Source of the DNA: Clostridiaceae bacterium HFYG-1003
Lineage (GTDB): Bacteria; Bacillota; Clostridia; Clostridiales; Clostridiaceae
Reading direction: 5' to 3'
NCBI GenBank assembly: GCA_024579835.1
Contig: CP102060.1
Location: forward strand, 2,641,558 to 2,705,557
Length of the DNA stretch: 64,000 nt
Shown here piece by piece: positions 52,350 to 60,961 of the stretch. The notes under the pieces were generated by a model, which was not told where the DNA came from, did no database searches, and saw only the letters and a list, made by a program, of their open reading frames with translations. A program made the position numbers and the translations under genes. Numbering within the stretch: position 1 is the stretch's first letter; every line of letters starts with the position of its first letter.

Positions 52350-53619
52350 TCTCCTCGAGCATGTGCTGGATACGGTGCAGAAAGCCCGGTTCCATGAAGT
52401 CATCCTGGTGCACCAGGCGAAAACCCGGCTGCCCGAAGGCTCCTTCCGGGCAGTGCTCAATGACCGGCCCGAGGCCGGAGTGAGCCATTCCATCGCCCTG
52501 GGGGTTCAGGCCAGTGATCCCCAGACGGAGGGGCTGGTATTTGTGATGGCCGATCAGCCGTTCCTTACGGCGGAAACCCTGCGTCACCTCAAAAAACGCT
52601 TCCGTAATAATCCCAGCCGCATCGTCATCCCGGTCTTCAACGGCCAGCAGGGCAGTCCGGTCTTTTTCCCCGTTTCTCTCAAGGACGAACTGAGCCGTCT
52701 GACCGGTGACACCGGCGGGCGTCAGGTGATCTCCGTACATCAGGAGCTGGTGGTGTACGAGCCGGTGGAATCCGTGCAGGAAAATCTGGATCTGGATACC
52801 CGGGAAGACTATCAGCGGGCCTACCGCCCCCTGACGGTCCTGGTGCGGGGTGCCGGTGACCTGGCTACCGGAGTTATCCATGTTCTCTTTGAGAAAGGCT
52901 GCCGCGTCATTGCCGTGGAAACGGACCGTCCCAGCTGCATTCGCACCGAGGTGGCCTTTGCCACCTGCATCTACGATGGGCGCAAGGCCGTGGAAGGTGT
53001 TACGGCAGTGTATCTTCCCTCCCTCGACGGTCTCGAGGACTGCCTGAATCAGGACATGGTCCCCGTACTCATTGATCCCGAACTGAAAACCCTCCGCGAC
53101 ATCAAGCCGGATGTCGTGGTGGATGCCATTCTGGCCAAGCGCAATCTGGGAACAACCAAAGACCTGGCCCCCCTGGTCATCGCCCTGGGGCCCGGCTTCA
53201 GTGCCCCGGAAGACTGCCACGCAGTCATTGAAACCATGCGCGGTCCCTCCCTGGGACGCATCATCACCCAGGGGACGGCAATCCCCAACACCGGTGTCCC
53301 CGGCCTCATTGCCGGTGAAGATCAGCGCCGGGTCATCCACTCCCCGGCAGATGGCATCCTAAAGCAAATCCGCCGCATTGGTGACCTGGTGGAGGAAGGC
53401 GAAGTCATTGCCCAGGTCGGGGATGTCCCGGTCACGTCTCGCCTGCGCGGTACGCTGCGCGGCCTGATCTATGACGGATTCGAGGTAACCCGGGGCCTCA
53501 AGATCGCCGACGTGGATCCCCGCCTGGATCCTGCCCTGGCGCTGACCATTTCCGACAAAGCCAGAACCCTGGGCGAATCCGTCGCCCGAGTGATCCAAAG
53601 CCAGGCGGCCAGACCGTGA
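52264..53619 (+). CDS. MocA-YqeB fusion protein
   Basis: 451 residues with two parts usually made as separate proteins. Residues 1 to about 187 are a MocA/MobA-like nucleotidyltransferase (ILAAGSSQRMNRPK, VMADQP) that would add a nucleotide to molybdopterin. Residues 190-451 are YqeB (VLVRGAGDLATGVIHVLFEKG; ALGPGF; the carboxyl part from about 345 is biotinyl/barrel-like, HSPADGILKQI...EEGEVIAQVG), implicated in selenium-dependent molybdenum cofactor function. The join is continuous in frame, with no stop or frameshift. No separate mocA or yqeB is in the window. Confidence 0.87.
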   Translation: MKITAIILAAGSSQRMNRPKTNLWINGHSLLEHVLDTVQKARFHEVILVHQAKTRLPEGSFRAVLNDRPEAGVSHSIALGVQASDPQTEGLVFVMADQPFLTAETLRHLKKRFRNNPSRIVIPVFNGQQGSPVFFPVSLKDELSRLTGDTGGRQVISVHQELVVYEPVESVQENLDLDTREDYQRAYRPLTVLVRGAGDLATGVIHVLFEKGCRVIAVETDRPSCIRTEVAFATCIYDGRKAVEGVTAVYLPSLDGLEDCLNQDMVPVLIDPELKTLRDIKPDVVVDAILAKRNLGTTKDLAPLVIALGPGFSAPEDCHAVIETMRGPSLGRIITQGTAIPNTGVPGLIAGEDQRRVIHSPADGILKQIRRIGDLVEEGEVIAQVGDVPVTSRLRGTLRGLIYDGFEVTRGLKIADVDPRLDPALALTISDKARTLGESVARVIQSQAARP

Positions 53620-53723
53620 GACAATCCCCCAATTTTTTCAATGAAGCGATGCAACGGCTCGACCGTCTGGTCGGCATCCGGCTCGGCATCAGCCCCTTCA
53701 CAAACCGATCTGGTTGAACAGAC

Positions 53724-53773
53724 AAGAACCGCGGTGTTTCCGGGAAGCCTCCCAGCGACACTGCGGTTCTTTC
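53724..53773. terminator. Bidirectional terminator between mocA-yqeB and the SGNH gene
   Basis: 14-bp arms (53724-53737 with 53758-53771), one G-T pair, flanked by short A/T runs on both sides. It lies between convergent genes. Confidence 0.8.
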
Positions 53774-53794
53774 ATCATCTGGGGCAAGGCCCCT

Positions 53795-54604
53795 CTAATT
53801 CAGGGTAATCTGGAAGTCGGCGGCAATCCGGTTCAGGAAGAGCTCCGCGACCACTTCATGGCCCAGCGGATTCAGGTGAATCGGATCCTGTGGCAAGAGA
53901 ACCAGATGGGTCATATAATTGATGGAATCCACTGTTGGCACAAACTTGGCGCCGGTGGCGGCGGCTGCCAGCTTCAGCTGACTGTTGGCCGCGCTGAGAG
54001 CCTCAGCTGCCTCGGGGATATAGGGGAATGGATTGTAGTAACCCATCAGGTAGATTTTCGGATTTTTCCCCGGCAGCCATTTAATGGTGTTGATGGTCAG
54101 CTCGACCTTGCTGCGCATAATGCGAATCTCCATGGCCAGAACGGTGGAAAGGAAAACATCCGCCGGCAGGGTCTTGTAGAGCAGCGCCAGGGTCAGCTTG
54201 CCGACTTTTCCCGGATAGGTGTCCAGGCGCAGCGGCTCCGTGTTGGCCCAGATCAGGATCGGCAGGAGGTCATTGGCGCCAATGGTAATGGTCACCAGTT
54301 CGCTCTTGTTCAGGCGGTTGCGCACCGTGCTGTTCAGAGTGACCTGCCGGAGCAGATCATTGCTGGTGTAGGCGGTGACTCCCGCTTTCAGGTAAGTGCC
54401 CGGAACCCCCGCATCACGCAAGGCTTCATTGATCAGATCGGCATAGCTGGTTTGATCGGTTTGAGTATACGGGTCATAGCCCGCCGCAACCGAATCGCCC
54501 AGTGACACGTAATCCAGAGTGGCGTAATCCGCAAGTGCAGTAGCAGGCATCAGGAACAGGAATACCAGCAGCAGCGCGAGACTTCGTCTCCATTTTTTCA
54601 ACAT
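53795..54604 (-). CDS. Secreted SGNH/GDSL hydrolase
   Basis: 269 residues with a signal peptide (about 1-25, ending ATALA). SGNH blocks are visible: VSLGDSVAAGYDPY (nucleophile Ser), the Asn block TIGANDLLPIL and DPIHLNPLGHEVVAE with the catalytic Asp and His. Probably a lipase/esterase acting on envelope or external esters. The start is set at 54604 by an AGGAAGGGA site; the frame is open to 54640. Confidence 0.9.
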   Translation of the reverse strand: MLKKWRRSLALLLVFLFLMPATALADYATLDYVSLGDSVAAGYDPYTQTDQTSYADLINEALRDAGVPGTYLKAGVTAYTSNDLLRQVTLNSTVRNRLNKSELVTITIGANDLLPILIWANTEPLRLDTYPGKVGKLTLALLYKTLPADVFLSTVLAMEIRIMRSKVELTINTIKWLPGKNPKIYLMGYYNPFPYIPEAAEALSAANSQLKLAAAATGAKFVPTVDSINYMTHLVLLPQDPIHLNPLGHEVVAELFLNRIAADFQITLN

Positions 54605-55016
54605 GTCGCATCCCTTCCTTTCTTCCTTAACTGATCGCAAAGACCGGCCGGTTCATTGAACAGACCAATCTCTTATGGGCAATTCCAAACTTTTTTCATC
54701 CTGATGCATTTGAGATCATCCGTTACGCAGAATAAAACGGATCCGATCGGCCGTTAACCAGACCACCGGCCTACTTCTATTATACTAATTGCCAGAGTAA
54801 TAAAAAGAAGCGATCAAAACTATCATATACTTTCGCATAATCGCTTAATATTTGACTGTTCTTAGTTACAGATCTTAATTACTGAATAAATGATAATCCG
54901 ACCATGCTTGTCAGTTTCTCTGAAGTCCTGATTTCCCAAGTCTGCCTGATGCCTCTGATCTCGGTTTCTCTGATCTCTGATTTTTGCTTCTCAGATCCTC
55001 TGAGCTCTGAGCTCTG

Positions 55017-55070
55017 TTCTTCTGATTCCTCTGGTTCTTCTGATTCCTCTGGTTCTTCTGATTCCTCTGG
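55017..55070. repeat. 18-bp tandem repeat, three copies
   Basis: ttcttctgattcctctgg repeated three times exactly. Confidence 0.9.
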
Positions 55071-55104
55071 GACTGTGTGGTCTTTGAGTAGCTTTAAAGT
55101 ATTT

Positions 55105-55176
55105 GAGTTCTATGAGTTCTATGAGTTCTATGAGTTCTATGAGTTCTATGAGTTATTTGAGTTATTTGAGTTATTG
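55105..55176. repeat. 9-bp tandem repeat, eight copies
   Basis: gagttctat repeated five times, then two gagttattt and one gagttattg variant. Confidence 0.9.
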
Positions 55177-55242
55177 GAAGATTCAGAATCTATCTTTCAA
55201 GGAGAAGACGCTCAGCAATCTGAGAGAAATTAAATTTCCCCA

Positions 55243-55271
55243 TTGAAAAGTGCTGGGAAATAAGCTAAGAT
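55243..55271 (+). promoter_or_regulatory. Probable sigma-A promoter of pyrF
   Basis: TTGAAA (55243-55248), a 17-bp spacer and TAAGAT (55266-55271), upstream of the leader terminator. Confidence 0.6.
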
Positions 55272-55353
55272 ATCCAAGATAACTTTAAAGCGGTACCGAG
55301 ATACTGAAAAGTTGGGAACAAACTGGCCTCTGGGCCACATAAAGTCAGTTCGT

Positions 55354-55393
55354 CCTCTTTTCGGCTTCCTGTATGTGCGAAAGAGGTTTTTTT
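55354..55393 (+). terminator. Attenuator-like terminator in the pyrFE leader
   Basis: CCTCTTTTCG (55354-55363) pairs with CGAAAGAGG (55378-55386) with one bulge, then seven T. It lies between the promoter and the pyrF start codon. An upstream hairpin (GGCC/GGCC near 55325-55336) could be part of the switch. This resembles pyr-operon attenuation, but a PyrR site was not proved. Confidence 0.72.
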
Positions 55394-55440
55394 GTATGCA
55401 AAACCTCAGGCAAAGTAACAGTACAAAAGGAGCAGCCAAC

Positions 55441-56142
55441 ATGAACAAAGATGTAATCATCGCTCTGGATTTCCAGAGCAAGGAAGAAGTCGTTGCCTTT
55501 CTCAGCCAGTTCCCCGAACCGGTCTATACCAAGGTCGGTATGGAACTTTTCTACAAGGAAGGCCCTGAAATTGTCAAATACCTGAAGCAGGAAGGACACA
55601 AGGTGTTCCTGGACTTAAAATTCCATGACATTCCCAATACGGTGGCCGGAGCGGTTCGCTCCGTTGCTTCCCTGGACGTTGACATGATGAACGTTCAGGC
55701 AGCCGGCGGTGTCAAGATGATGGAAGCCGGCATGGAGGAACTGAAAAAGCAGGGCAAGGATGCTTTGCTGATCTCCATTACCATGCTGACCTCAACCTCC
55801 GGCGAAATTCTGAAGAACGAACTCCTCATCGACCGCCCGCTGGATGATACGGTGCTGCATTATGCCAGCAATACGAAGAAGGCTGGCCTGCACGGCGTTG
55901 TCTGCTCCGCCCTGGAAGTTCCCCTGATCAAGAGTCATCTGGGCGCGGCCTTTGTCACCGTCACCCCGGGAATCCGGCCCAAGGATGCCGCCATCGGCGA
56001 CCAGGTCCGGGTTGTGACCCCGGCAGAAGCCCGCGCCCTGGGATCTGACTACATTGTTGTCGGTCGTCCCATCACAAAGGCAGCTGACCCCTACGCGGTT
56101 TACCGCGCCATCCGCAATGACTTCCTGGGACTGGAGGACTAA
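55441..56142 (+). CDS. pyrF: Orotidine-5'-phosphate decarboxylase
   Basis: Final step of UMP synthesis. 233 residues; IIALDF at the N-terminus and the catalytic FLDLKFHDIPNTV motif, then VTPGIRP and DYIVVGRPITKA at the phosphate site. The frame extends upstream to 55312 through the leader; the ATG at 55441 follows AAAGGAG. It overlaps nothing, and pyrE starts 2 nt later. Confidence 0.96.
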   Translation: MNKDVIIALDFQSKEEVVAFLSQFPEPVYTKVGMELFYKEGPEIVKYLKQEGHKVFLDLKFHDIPNTVAGAVRSVASLDVDMMNVQAAGGVKMMEAGMEELKKQGKDALLISITMLTSTSGEILKNELLIDRPLDDTVLHYASNTKKAGLHGVVCSALEVPLIKSHLGAAFVTVTPGIRPKDAAIGDQVRVVTPAEARALGSDYIVVGRPITKAADPYAVYRAIRNDFLGLED

Positions 56143-56144
56143 TC

Positions 56145-56774
56145 ATGAAACAGATCGCCGAAATCCTGCTGAATATCAAAGCTGTCTCCCTCTCCCCCAG
56201 TGAGCCGTTTACCTGGGCATCCGGAATCAAATCGCCGATTTACTGCGACAACCGCCTGATTCTGTCCTACCCGGCCGAACGCCGGCTGGTAGAGGAAGCG
56301 CTGGCTCAGACCATCCGGGAAAGCTTCCCTGAAACTGAAATGATTATGGGAACGGCAACTGCCGGAATCCCTCACGCTGCCATCGCTGCCTGGATGCTGG
56401 ACCTGCCCATGGGCTTCGTTCGCGGAAAAGCCAAGGATCACGGCAAACAGAACGCCATCGAAGGTCAGATCCGGCCGGGCCAGAAGGTTGTCGTCGTGGA
56501 GGATCTGATTTCCACGGGCGGATCCTCACTGGATGTGGTGGAAACCCTGCGTCAGGCAGGCTGTGAGGTCATCGGCCTGGTCTCGGTCTTCACTTACGGC
56601 ATGACCAAAGCCAGAGTCCGCTTCGAAGAAGCGGCCGTCCCGGTTGTTTCCCTGGCCAATTACGACGAACTTCTGGAAGTAGCCGCTGCCTCCCGCTATA
56701 TCACCGAGGGAGAAATTCAAAAGCTGAAGACCTTTATGGCGGATCCCCAGTCCCCGGCCTGGATGGAACTCTAG
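56145..56774 (+). CDS. pyrE: Orotate phosphoribosyltransferase
   Basis: Makes orotidine-5'-phosphate from orotate and PRPP. 209 residues with PFTWASGIKSPIYCDNR and the PRPP-binding VVVVEDLISTGGSSLD. It starts 2 nt after pyrF stops and supplies that enzyme's substrate. Confidence 0.96.
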   Translation: MKQIAEILLNIKAVSLSPSEPFTWASGIKSPIYCDNRLILSYPAERRLVEEALAQTIRESFPETEMIMGTATAGIPHAAIAAWMLDLPMGFVRGKAKDHGKQNAIEGQIRPGQKVVVVEDLISTGGSSLDVVETLRQAGCEVIGLVSVFTYGMTKARVRFEEAAVPVVSLANYDELLEVAAASRYITEGEIQKLKTFMADPQSPAWMEL

Positions 56775-56790
56775 CCGCCAAAACATGCAC

Positions 56791-56835
56791 GCCCGGATCG
56801 AAGGCTGAACCTTCGATCCGGGCGATGTTCTTTTT
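56791..56835 (+). terminator. Terminator of pyrFE
   Basis: Perfect 14-bp stem (56791-56804 with 56810-56823), loop ctgaa. An outer AACAT/ATGTT pair extends it, leading directly into a long T run. Confidence 0.9.
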
Positions 56836-56887
56836 TTTTCTGCGACAGACTTGTTTGATCCGCCGGGAAATGCCCTCTGTTCCGAGA

Positions 56888-58108
56888 TTATTCCCCCGCC
56901 CCCTGCAGAGCTGAAACAATCTTCGTTTCCATCGCCGAAACAGAAAAACTTAGTCCGGTCAGCAGGAGCAGACTCCCAGTCATCGTCAGCATGGTCAGTA
57001 CGCTTGAGGCCGTCAGTACTATCGTATACCTCTGAGCACTGGTGAAATAACAGTATAGTCGGAACAGCAGAAACCCATCCACCACCAGAAACAGCGCCAG
57101 CAGCGCGCCGGTGAGAATCAGCAGAACGCTTTCCTTGAAAAACTGCATCACGATATCCTGGGGCGCCGCGCCCAGGGCCCGCCGCAAACCGATCTCATAA
57201 CGCCGCTCCTTCAGGGCATTGGCAAAGCTCCCCTGCAGATTGACCGCCAGAACCAGAAAAATCAAGCTGCCCAGGATCCATTTCAGCTGGATACTCTGAC
57301 GCATATCTGCCCTGGAATGAACTTGCGGCTGAGCCGAAGCACTTGCGTCAAATTCATAACGCCGGGCCAGATTCAGAATGTCGATGGCATAGGGTGTAAA
57401 AATTAGAAACTGTTCTTCCAGCCCCTCCCCAAATGCCTCCCGGTTGACGGCTTCTCCGGGGATAAACACCTCGACATTTCCCGTCAGGTGTCCGCCCACA
57501 TTTCGAACTTGCAAAGTCAGCTCCGAGGCATCCACCGTCGTTTGAACGGTCCAGTCCTTAAACCCCCATCTCCCCTGGCGATCCGGAAGATACAGCTGAA
57601 TCCTGCCATTTTGAATCATACCGCTTTGAACAAGCAGCGATTGTGCCTGACTTGTTACAAAAACCGAATCAAGGGTTTTAAATTCCCTGCTTCCATCCTG
57701 AAGCGCAGCGGGTTGATTTTGTATCATCAGCTGTCCGAATGATTTGGGATAAATGTTGTAATTGTAATTGACGGAGTGAATCACGTGATGAAGCGGGGGA
57801 TAGGAGGCCAGGGCAAATCGCTGAACTGGCGCAATCCGTGTGTCCGGCGTGGACTGGACCTGACTGAAGAAGGTTTTAAACTCCGTTCCGCTTCGGTTGA
57901 TATGATCGGGGATATTTACCGTGACAAGAAAGGAGGGATCACTCAACGTTTCCTTGTTCCGATTGAAGGAACTGCTGTCAATGTAGAAAAAGACGCTGAA
58001 CAGGAAGGTAAACGTCAGAAGAATGCTGACCATCAGGCGCTGGTAAGTCTTTCGATTTTTCCGGATTAACCGGACCGTTTGAACAAAAAAGCTTTCACGA
58101 TACTTCAT
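56888..58108 (-). CDS. MacB/FtsX-type ABC transporter permease
   Basis: 406 residues. An N-terminal membrane segment (about 26-46) is followed by a large extracytoplasmic domain, then three membrane helices in the last ~140 residues. The FtsX-like sequence ANALKERRYEIGLRRALGAAPQDIVMQFFKESVLLILTGALLAL marks the family. Such permeases export or remodel envelope substrates without transporting them through a channel. It is the last gene of the block and overlaps the ATPase gene by 14 nt. Confidence 0.9.
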   Translation of the reverse strand: MKYRESFFVQTVRLIRKNRKTYQRLMVSILLTFTFLFSVFFYIDSSSFNRNKETLSDPSFLVTVNIPDHINRSGTEFKTFFSQVQSTPDTRIAPVQRFALASYPPLHHVIHSVNYNYNIYPKSFGQLMIQNQPAALQDGSREFKTLDSVFVTSQAQSLLVQSGMIQNGRIQLYLPDRQGRWGFKDWTVQTTVDASELTLQVRNVGGHLTGNVEVFIPGEAVNREAFGEGLEEQFLIFTPYAIDILNLARRYEFDASASAQPQVHSRADMRQSIQLKWILGSLIFLVLAVNLQGSFANALKERRYEIGLRRALGAAPQDIVMQFFKESVLLILTGALLALFLVVDGFLLFRLYCYFTSAQRYTIVLTASSVLTMLTMTGSLLLLTGLSFSVSAMETKIVSALQGAGE

Positions 58109-58736
58109 GTAATTTTCCTTCTCTCAGCAGGCAGGTTCTTTCCGATTGAGCCGCAGCCTGTAAATCATGAGTGATCAGAATCACACTTTTCCCTTTCCGG
58201 TGCTCTTCCCGAAGTATTTCCAGTACCCGGTCCCGATTCTCAGGATCCAGATTGCCCGTAGGCTCGTCGGCCAGCAGCAGTCTCGGATCAGTGATCAGGC
58301 AGCGAGCGATGGCCACTCGCTGCCGTTCTCCCCCGGACAACTGATCGGGATACTGGTGGAACAGATGAGAAATTGCCAGCCGCTCCGCAATCTGGTCCAG
58401 ATCCAGGGGTACCTTGGTGGAATACATGCAGGGCAGAAGGATATTCTCCCGGGTCGTCATGGTGGGAAGCAAATGAAAGGACTGGAAAATGAAGCCAATT
58501 TCATTTTTCCGAATCACGCTGCGCTCTTTCTCCGAGCTGATTTTTTTCCCGTCATAAATATAATCCCCTGAGTCAAAGGGTTCCAGCAAGCCGACAATAT
58601 TCATCAGCGTAGACTTTCCCGCTCCGCTGGCTCCCACAATGGATACGTACTCCCCCCTTCTCAGGGACAGATCGATCCCGTTTAAAATTTTCCGGTCATA
58701 GGCTTTATGCAGTCCTTTAATCTCCAGCAGATTCAT
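58095..58736 (-). CDS. MacB/LolD-type ABC transporter ATPase
   Basis: 213 residues. Walker A GASGAGKS (about 34-41), [15 protein letters not shown] signature, Walker [13 protein letters not shown] and switch histidine in LITHDL. It overlaps the adaptor gene (58717) by 20 nt and the permease gene by 14 nt. Confidence 0.95.
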   Translation of the reverse strand: MNLLEIKGLHKAYDRKILNGIDLSLRRGEYVSIVGASGAGKSTLMNIVGLLEPFDSGDYIYDGKKISSEKERSVIRKNEIGFIFQSFHLLPTMTTRENILLPCMYSTKVPLDLDQIAERLAISHLFHQYPDQLSGGERQRVAIARCLITDPRLLLADEPTGNLDPENRDRVLEILREEHRKGKSVILITHDLQAAAQSERTCLLREGKLHEVS

Positions 58737-59607
58737 TGGGAGTTCCTCCTGCGAATGGAATCATGAGCTGAGCATACCCAGCATCGCAGAATTCACCTTC
58801 CTCCAGGCCGATGATATTGATATTTTCTGAATCCTGCATACCTGTTGTTACTTTCCGCTCTTCCAGAAATTCTCCTTCTGCCGTCACCACCGAAACAAAA
58901 CAGGTTCCGCCCGGGCTTTTCTGATAAACGCAGGCTTTTCGAATTATCATAATGTCTTCCTGTACATTCCCGTTGCGCAGAAATGCGCCAAACTTCTCAC
59001 CCGCGGCATGAGTCCCTTCGGCCCGCAGCTGGATCGTCACCGCATGGTCCGAACTGATTTTGGAAACAGCTTCCACCTGGTATTTTTTATCTTGATCATC
59101 GGTTAATTCCTGACCGGCTTGAATCGGCAAGTCGTCCGGCCAGCGTACTTCCAGCACCGGATCCGTGAGTTTTTTCAATACAAATCCAACCATCCGATCG
59201 TCTGACTCTGTTTTCTCAAACACGCCGGCGATGGGTGATTTAATTTCTCTTGTTCCAATGTAAGCCAGGATCTGGCCTTCCCGGACTTCATCCCCTTTCG
59301 ATACCACCGTCAGAACCTGCTCCGTCTGCTTTTTCTCCTGCCGAATCAGTTCCTGGCCGCAGGGCACGTATTCTCCCGTTACCGCCGCTCCTTCATAAAT
59401 GTTTCCCAAATGAGCCTCGTAGATATCCCCATAAGCCTGCTGGGTCCATTCGACCCGCTCAGGCTCCTGGTACTGACTCATCTCCGCCTGTGACGTTAAG
59501 CCTAAAACTGCCAGGGGACATGCCAATATGATGGCAAATACCGCAAATAATATAATTTTCCTCAATTTCCAACCCTCACTTTTTCTCGCCCTGATGGTAG
59601 AAGCCAT
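58717..59607 (-). CDS. HlyD/MacA-like membrane adaptor
   Basis: 296 residues with one N-terminal membrane anchor (about 17-37), then a lipoyl-type half (EGQILAYIGTREIKSPIAGVFEKTE) and a beta-barrel region. It pairs with the MacB-type components encoded downstream. The ATG at 59607 has no ribosome site but overlaps the stop of the preceding 49-codon ORF as TAATG, so re-initiation is likely. A TTG at 59565, nine nt after GAGGG, is the alternative start. Confidence 0.83.
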   Translation of the reverse strand: MASTIRARKSEGWKLRKIILFAVFAIILACPLAVLGLTSQAEMSQYQEPERVEWTQQAYGDIYEAHLGNIYEGAAVTGEYVPCGQELIRQEKKQTEQVLTVVSKGDEVREGQILAYIGTREIKSPIAGVFEKTESDDRMVGFVLKKLTDPVLEVRWPDDLPIQAGQELTDDQDKKYQVEAVSKISSDHAVTIQLRAEGTHAAGEKFGAFLRNGNVQEDIMIIRKACVYQKSPGGTCFVSVVTAEGEFLEERKVTTGMQDSENINIIGLEEGEFCDAGYAQLMIPFAGGTPNESAGD

Positions 59608-59756
59608 TATTTTTTATGGCTCAGCTTATACGCGGTCAGCTGGGAATCCACCAAATCAATTCTGGCCAGGTTCACGGTAACAGGACTTGTGTTCAACCGA
59701 TCCCGCTCCGTTAACAGCAAATCCCTGCTGCTTTTCCGGGAGATCAGATTGAACAT
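59607..59756 (-). CDS. 49-residue ORF upstream of the adaptor gene
   Basis: Begins MFNLISRKSSRD and ends LTAYKLSHKK; charged, without a membrane segment. Its TAA stop overlaps the adaptor ATG by one base, typical of coupled genes. An AAAGGAG lies 16 nt upstream, rather far. No family recognised. Confidence 0.45.
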   Translation of the reverse strand: MFNLISRKSSRDLLLTERDRLNTSPVTVNLARIDLVDSQLTAYKLSHKK

Positions 59757-59783
59757 TGTGGAAGATGCCCACTCCTTTTCCTG

Positions 59784-60821
59784 CTATTGAAATTCGTAAA
59801 AGGCGGTAAGGTTGGTCTGAGGCAGAATCGCATCCTTCAGCTCCGGCAGCTTGATCCGGCAGCGAAATTTCAGGGAACTCCCTCCTGGGATGTTCCATTT
59901 GGATCCATCCTTCCATTTCCGTGACCAAATCAGCTTGCCCTCTCCAGAGAACAGATCTGCGTGCAGTTCCACACATGTTTCGCTTTCGGGGAAGAAACTT
60001 AATCCGGTGAAAACAACTGTCTCCTGAGCAATCAGTTCATCCTCCAGCACAGGATCCAGGACAAGTCCCTCCCGGTCAATTAACACAGGCCGTTCTGCCT
60101 GAAGCAATGTCGTGGAGGAGAGCACCTCGCTGACGGGGCGTTGAGACATCGGCTCTTCAAGGAAGGCAATATCGACATCTGTAAATTGAAAACTTTTCCC
60201 TTTTAAATGACAGGAAAAGGCAGACAGCTCGGTTTGCTTCAGAGCTGAAAAATCAATATTCACGCATCCCAGATAGTGAAACAGACTCCCGTTCCACTGT
60301 TCATTAAAGGTCTTTAACGCCGCTCCGTACTGCTGTCTCATTTCCAGAATGGGTTGAAAATCCGATTCCCAGGAGTAGTTTTTCTGTTGGATTTTCTGTT
60401 CAATCTCAGTCAGTTTCTGCTCTATGGGCATCCAGTCCACTGTCTGATAGCTCAGAAACACGGCTTCACTGACCGGAACACCAGCCAAATCCTCATCGCG
60501 TTCCAGAGGAACTGTTACTTTCTTTCCATTAAACTCAACAATCAGCGGCTCATCCACTGCCGCTGAACTGACGACATTGATCAGCAGGTTGTTATTATAC
60601 CCGTCCCGTTTTGAAATCTCAAAATGGGGTTCACCGATGGACACCGCGAGGATGTCCTTGTCTGGGAGGACAGGGTTTTTAATCTTCCGGGCCGAGAGAT
60701 CTTTACTCTGTACGAGCGGATCCGACTCATTTACGACCTTGCCTGATGGCTTTAGAGTCGTCTCGGGACTGCAGCCGGCCATCAGGCACAGAATGACCAA
60801 TGCGGGGATTAATCGTTTCAT
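59784..60821 (-). CDS. Lipoprotein of unknown function
   Basis: 345 residues with lipobox LMAGC (Cys17). Mostly predicted beta structure with a charged helical stretch near 135-150. No known domain recognised. It lies between a small secreted protein gene and the transporter genes, on the same strand, so it may be an accessory or immunity protein for the system. A TATATATACCTCC-type ribosome site (GGAGGT) precedes the ATG. Confidence 0.8.
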   Translation of the reverse strand: MKRLIPALVILCLMAGCSPETTLKPSGKVVNESDPLVQSKDLSARKIKNPVLPDKDILAVSIGEPHFEISKRDGYNNNLLINVVSSAAVDEPLIVEFNGKKVTVPLERDEDLAGVPVSEAVFLSYQTVDWMPIEQKLTEIEQKIQQKNYSWESDFQPILEMRQQYGAALKTFNEQWNGSLFHYLGCVNIDFSALKQTELSAFSCHLKGKSFQFTDVDIAFLEEPMSQRPVSEVLSSTTLLQAERPVLIDREGLVLDPVLEDELIAQETVVFTGLSFFPESETCVELHADLFSGEGKLIWSRKWKDGSKWNIPGGSSLKFRCRIKLPELKDAILPQTNLTAFYEFQ

Positions 60822-60961
60822 ATATATACCTCCTTCGTAATCAACCTGGCTCCAGGTCGGATTGAATTTGGATTTTGGATGGTGCTGTTCGACCTAAGAA
60901 TGATCCCAGAAACAAAGCTCATGAACCGCCTCGGACAGAAATGGTTCATGAACTCCAGATT

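Larger units (their letters stand above)
54605..55240. other. Repeat-rich non-coding spacer
   Basis: AT-rich at first. It then carries an 18-bp array and a 9-bp array. The open frame over it (54904-55233) encodes only repeated SSDSSG and EFY units, with no ribosome site. Confidence 0.6.

Noticed and set aside
52830-52850. Possible frameshift splitting mocA and yqeB
   Set aside because: The frame is continuous and both domains are complete, so a true fusion is simpler.
54904-55233. 109-codon ORF with SSDSSG and EFY repeats
   Set aside because: Made of simple DNA repeats, with no ribosome site and no plausible fold.
59656-59976. 106-codon ORF over the lipoprotein end
   Set aside because: Out-of-frame overlap with the lipoprotein gene; the 49-codon ORF has better junction evidence.
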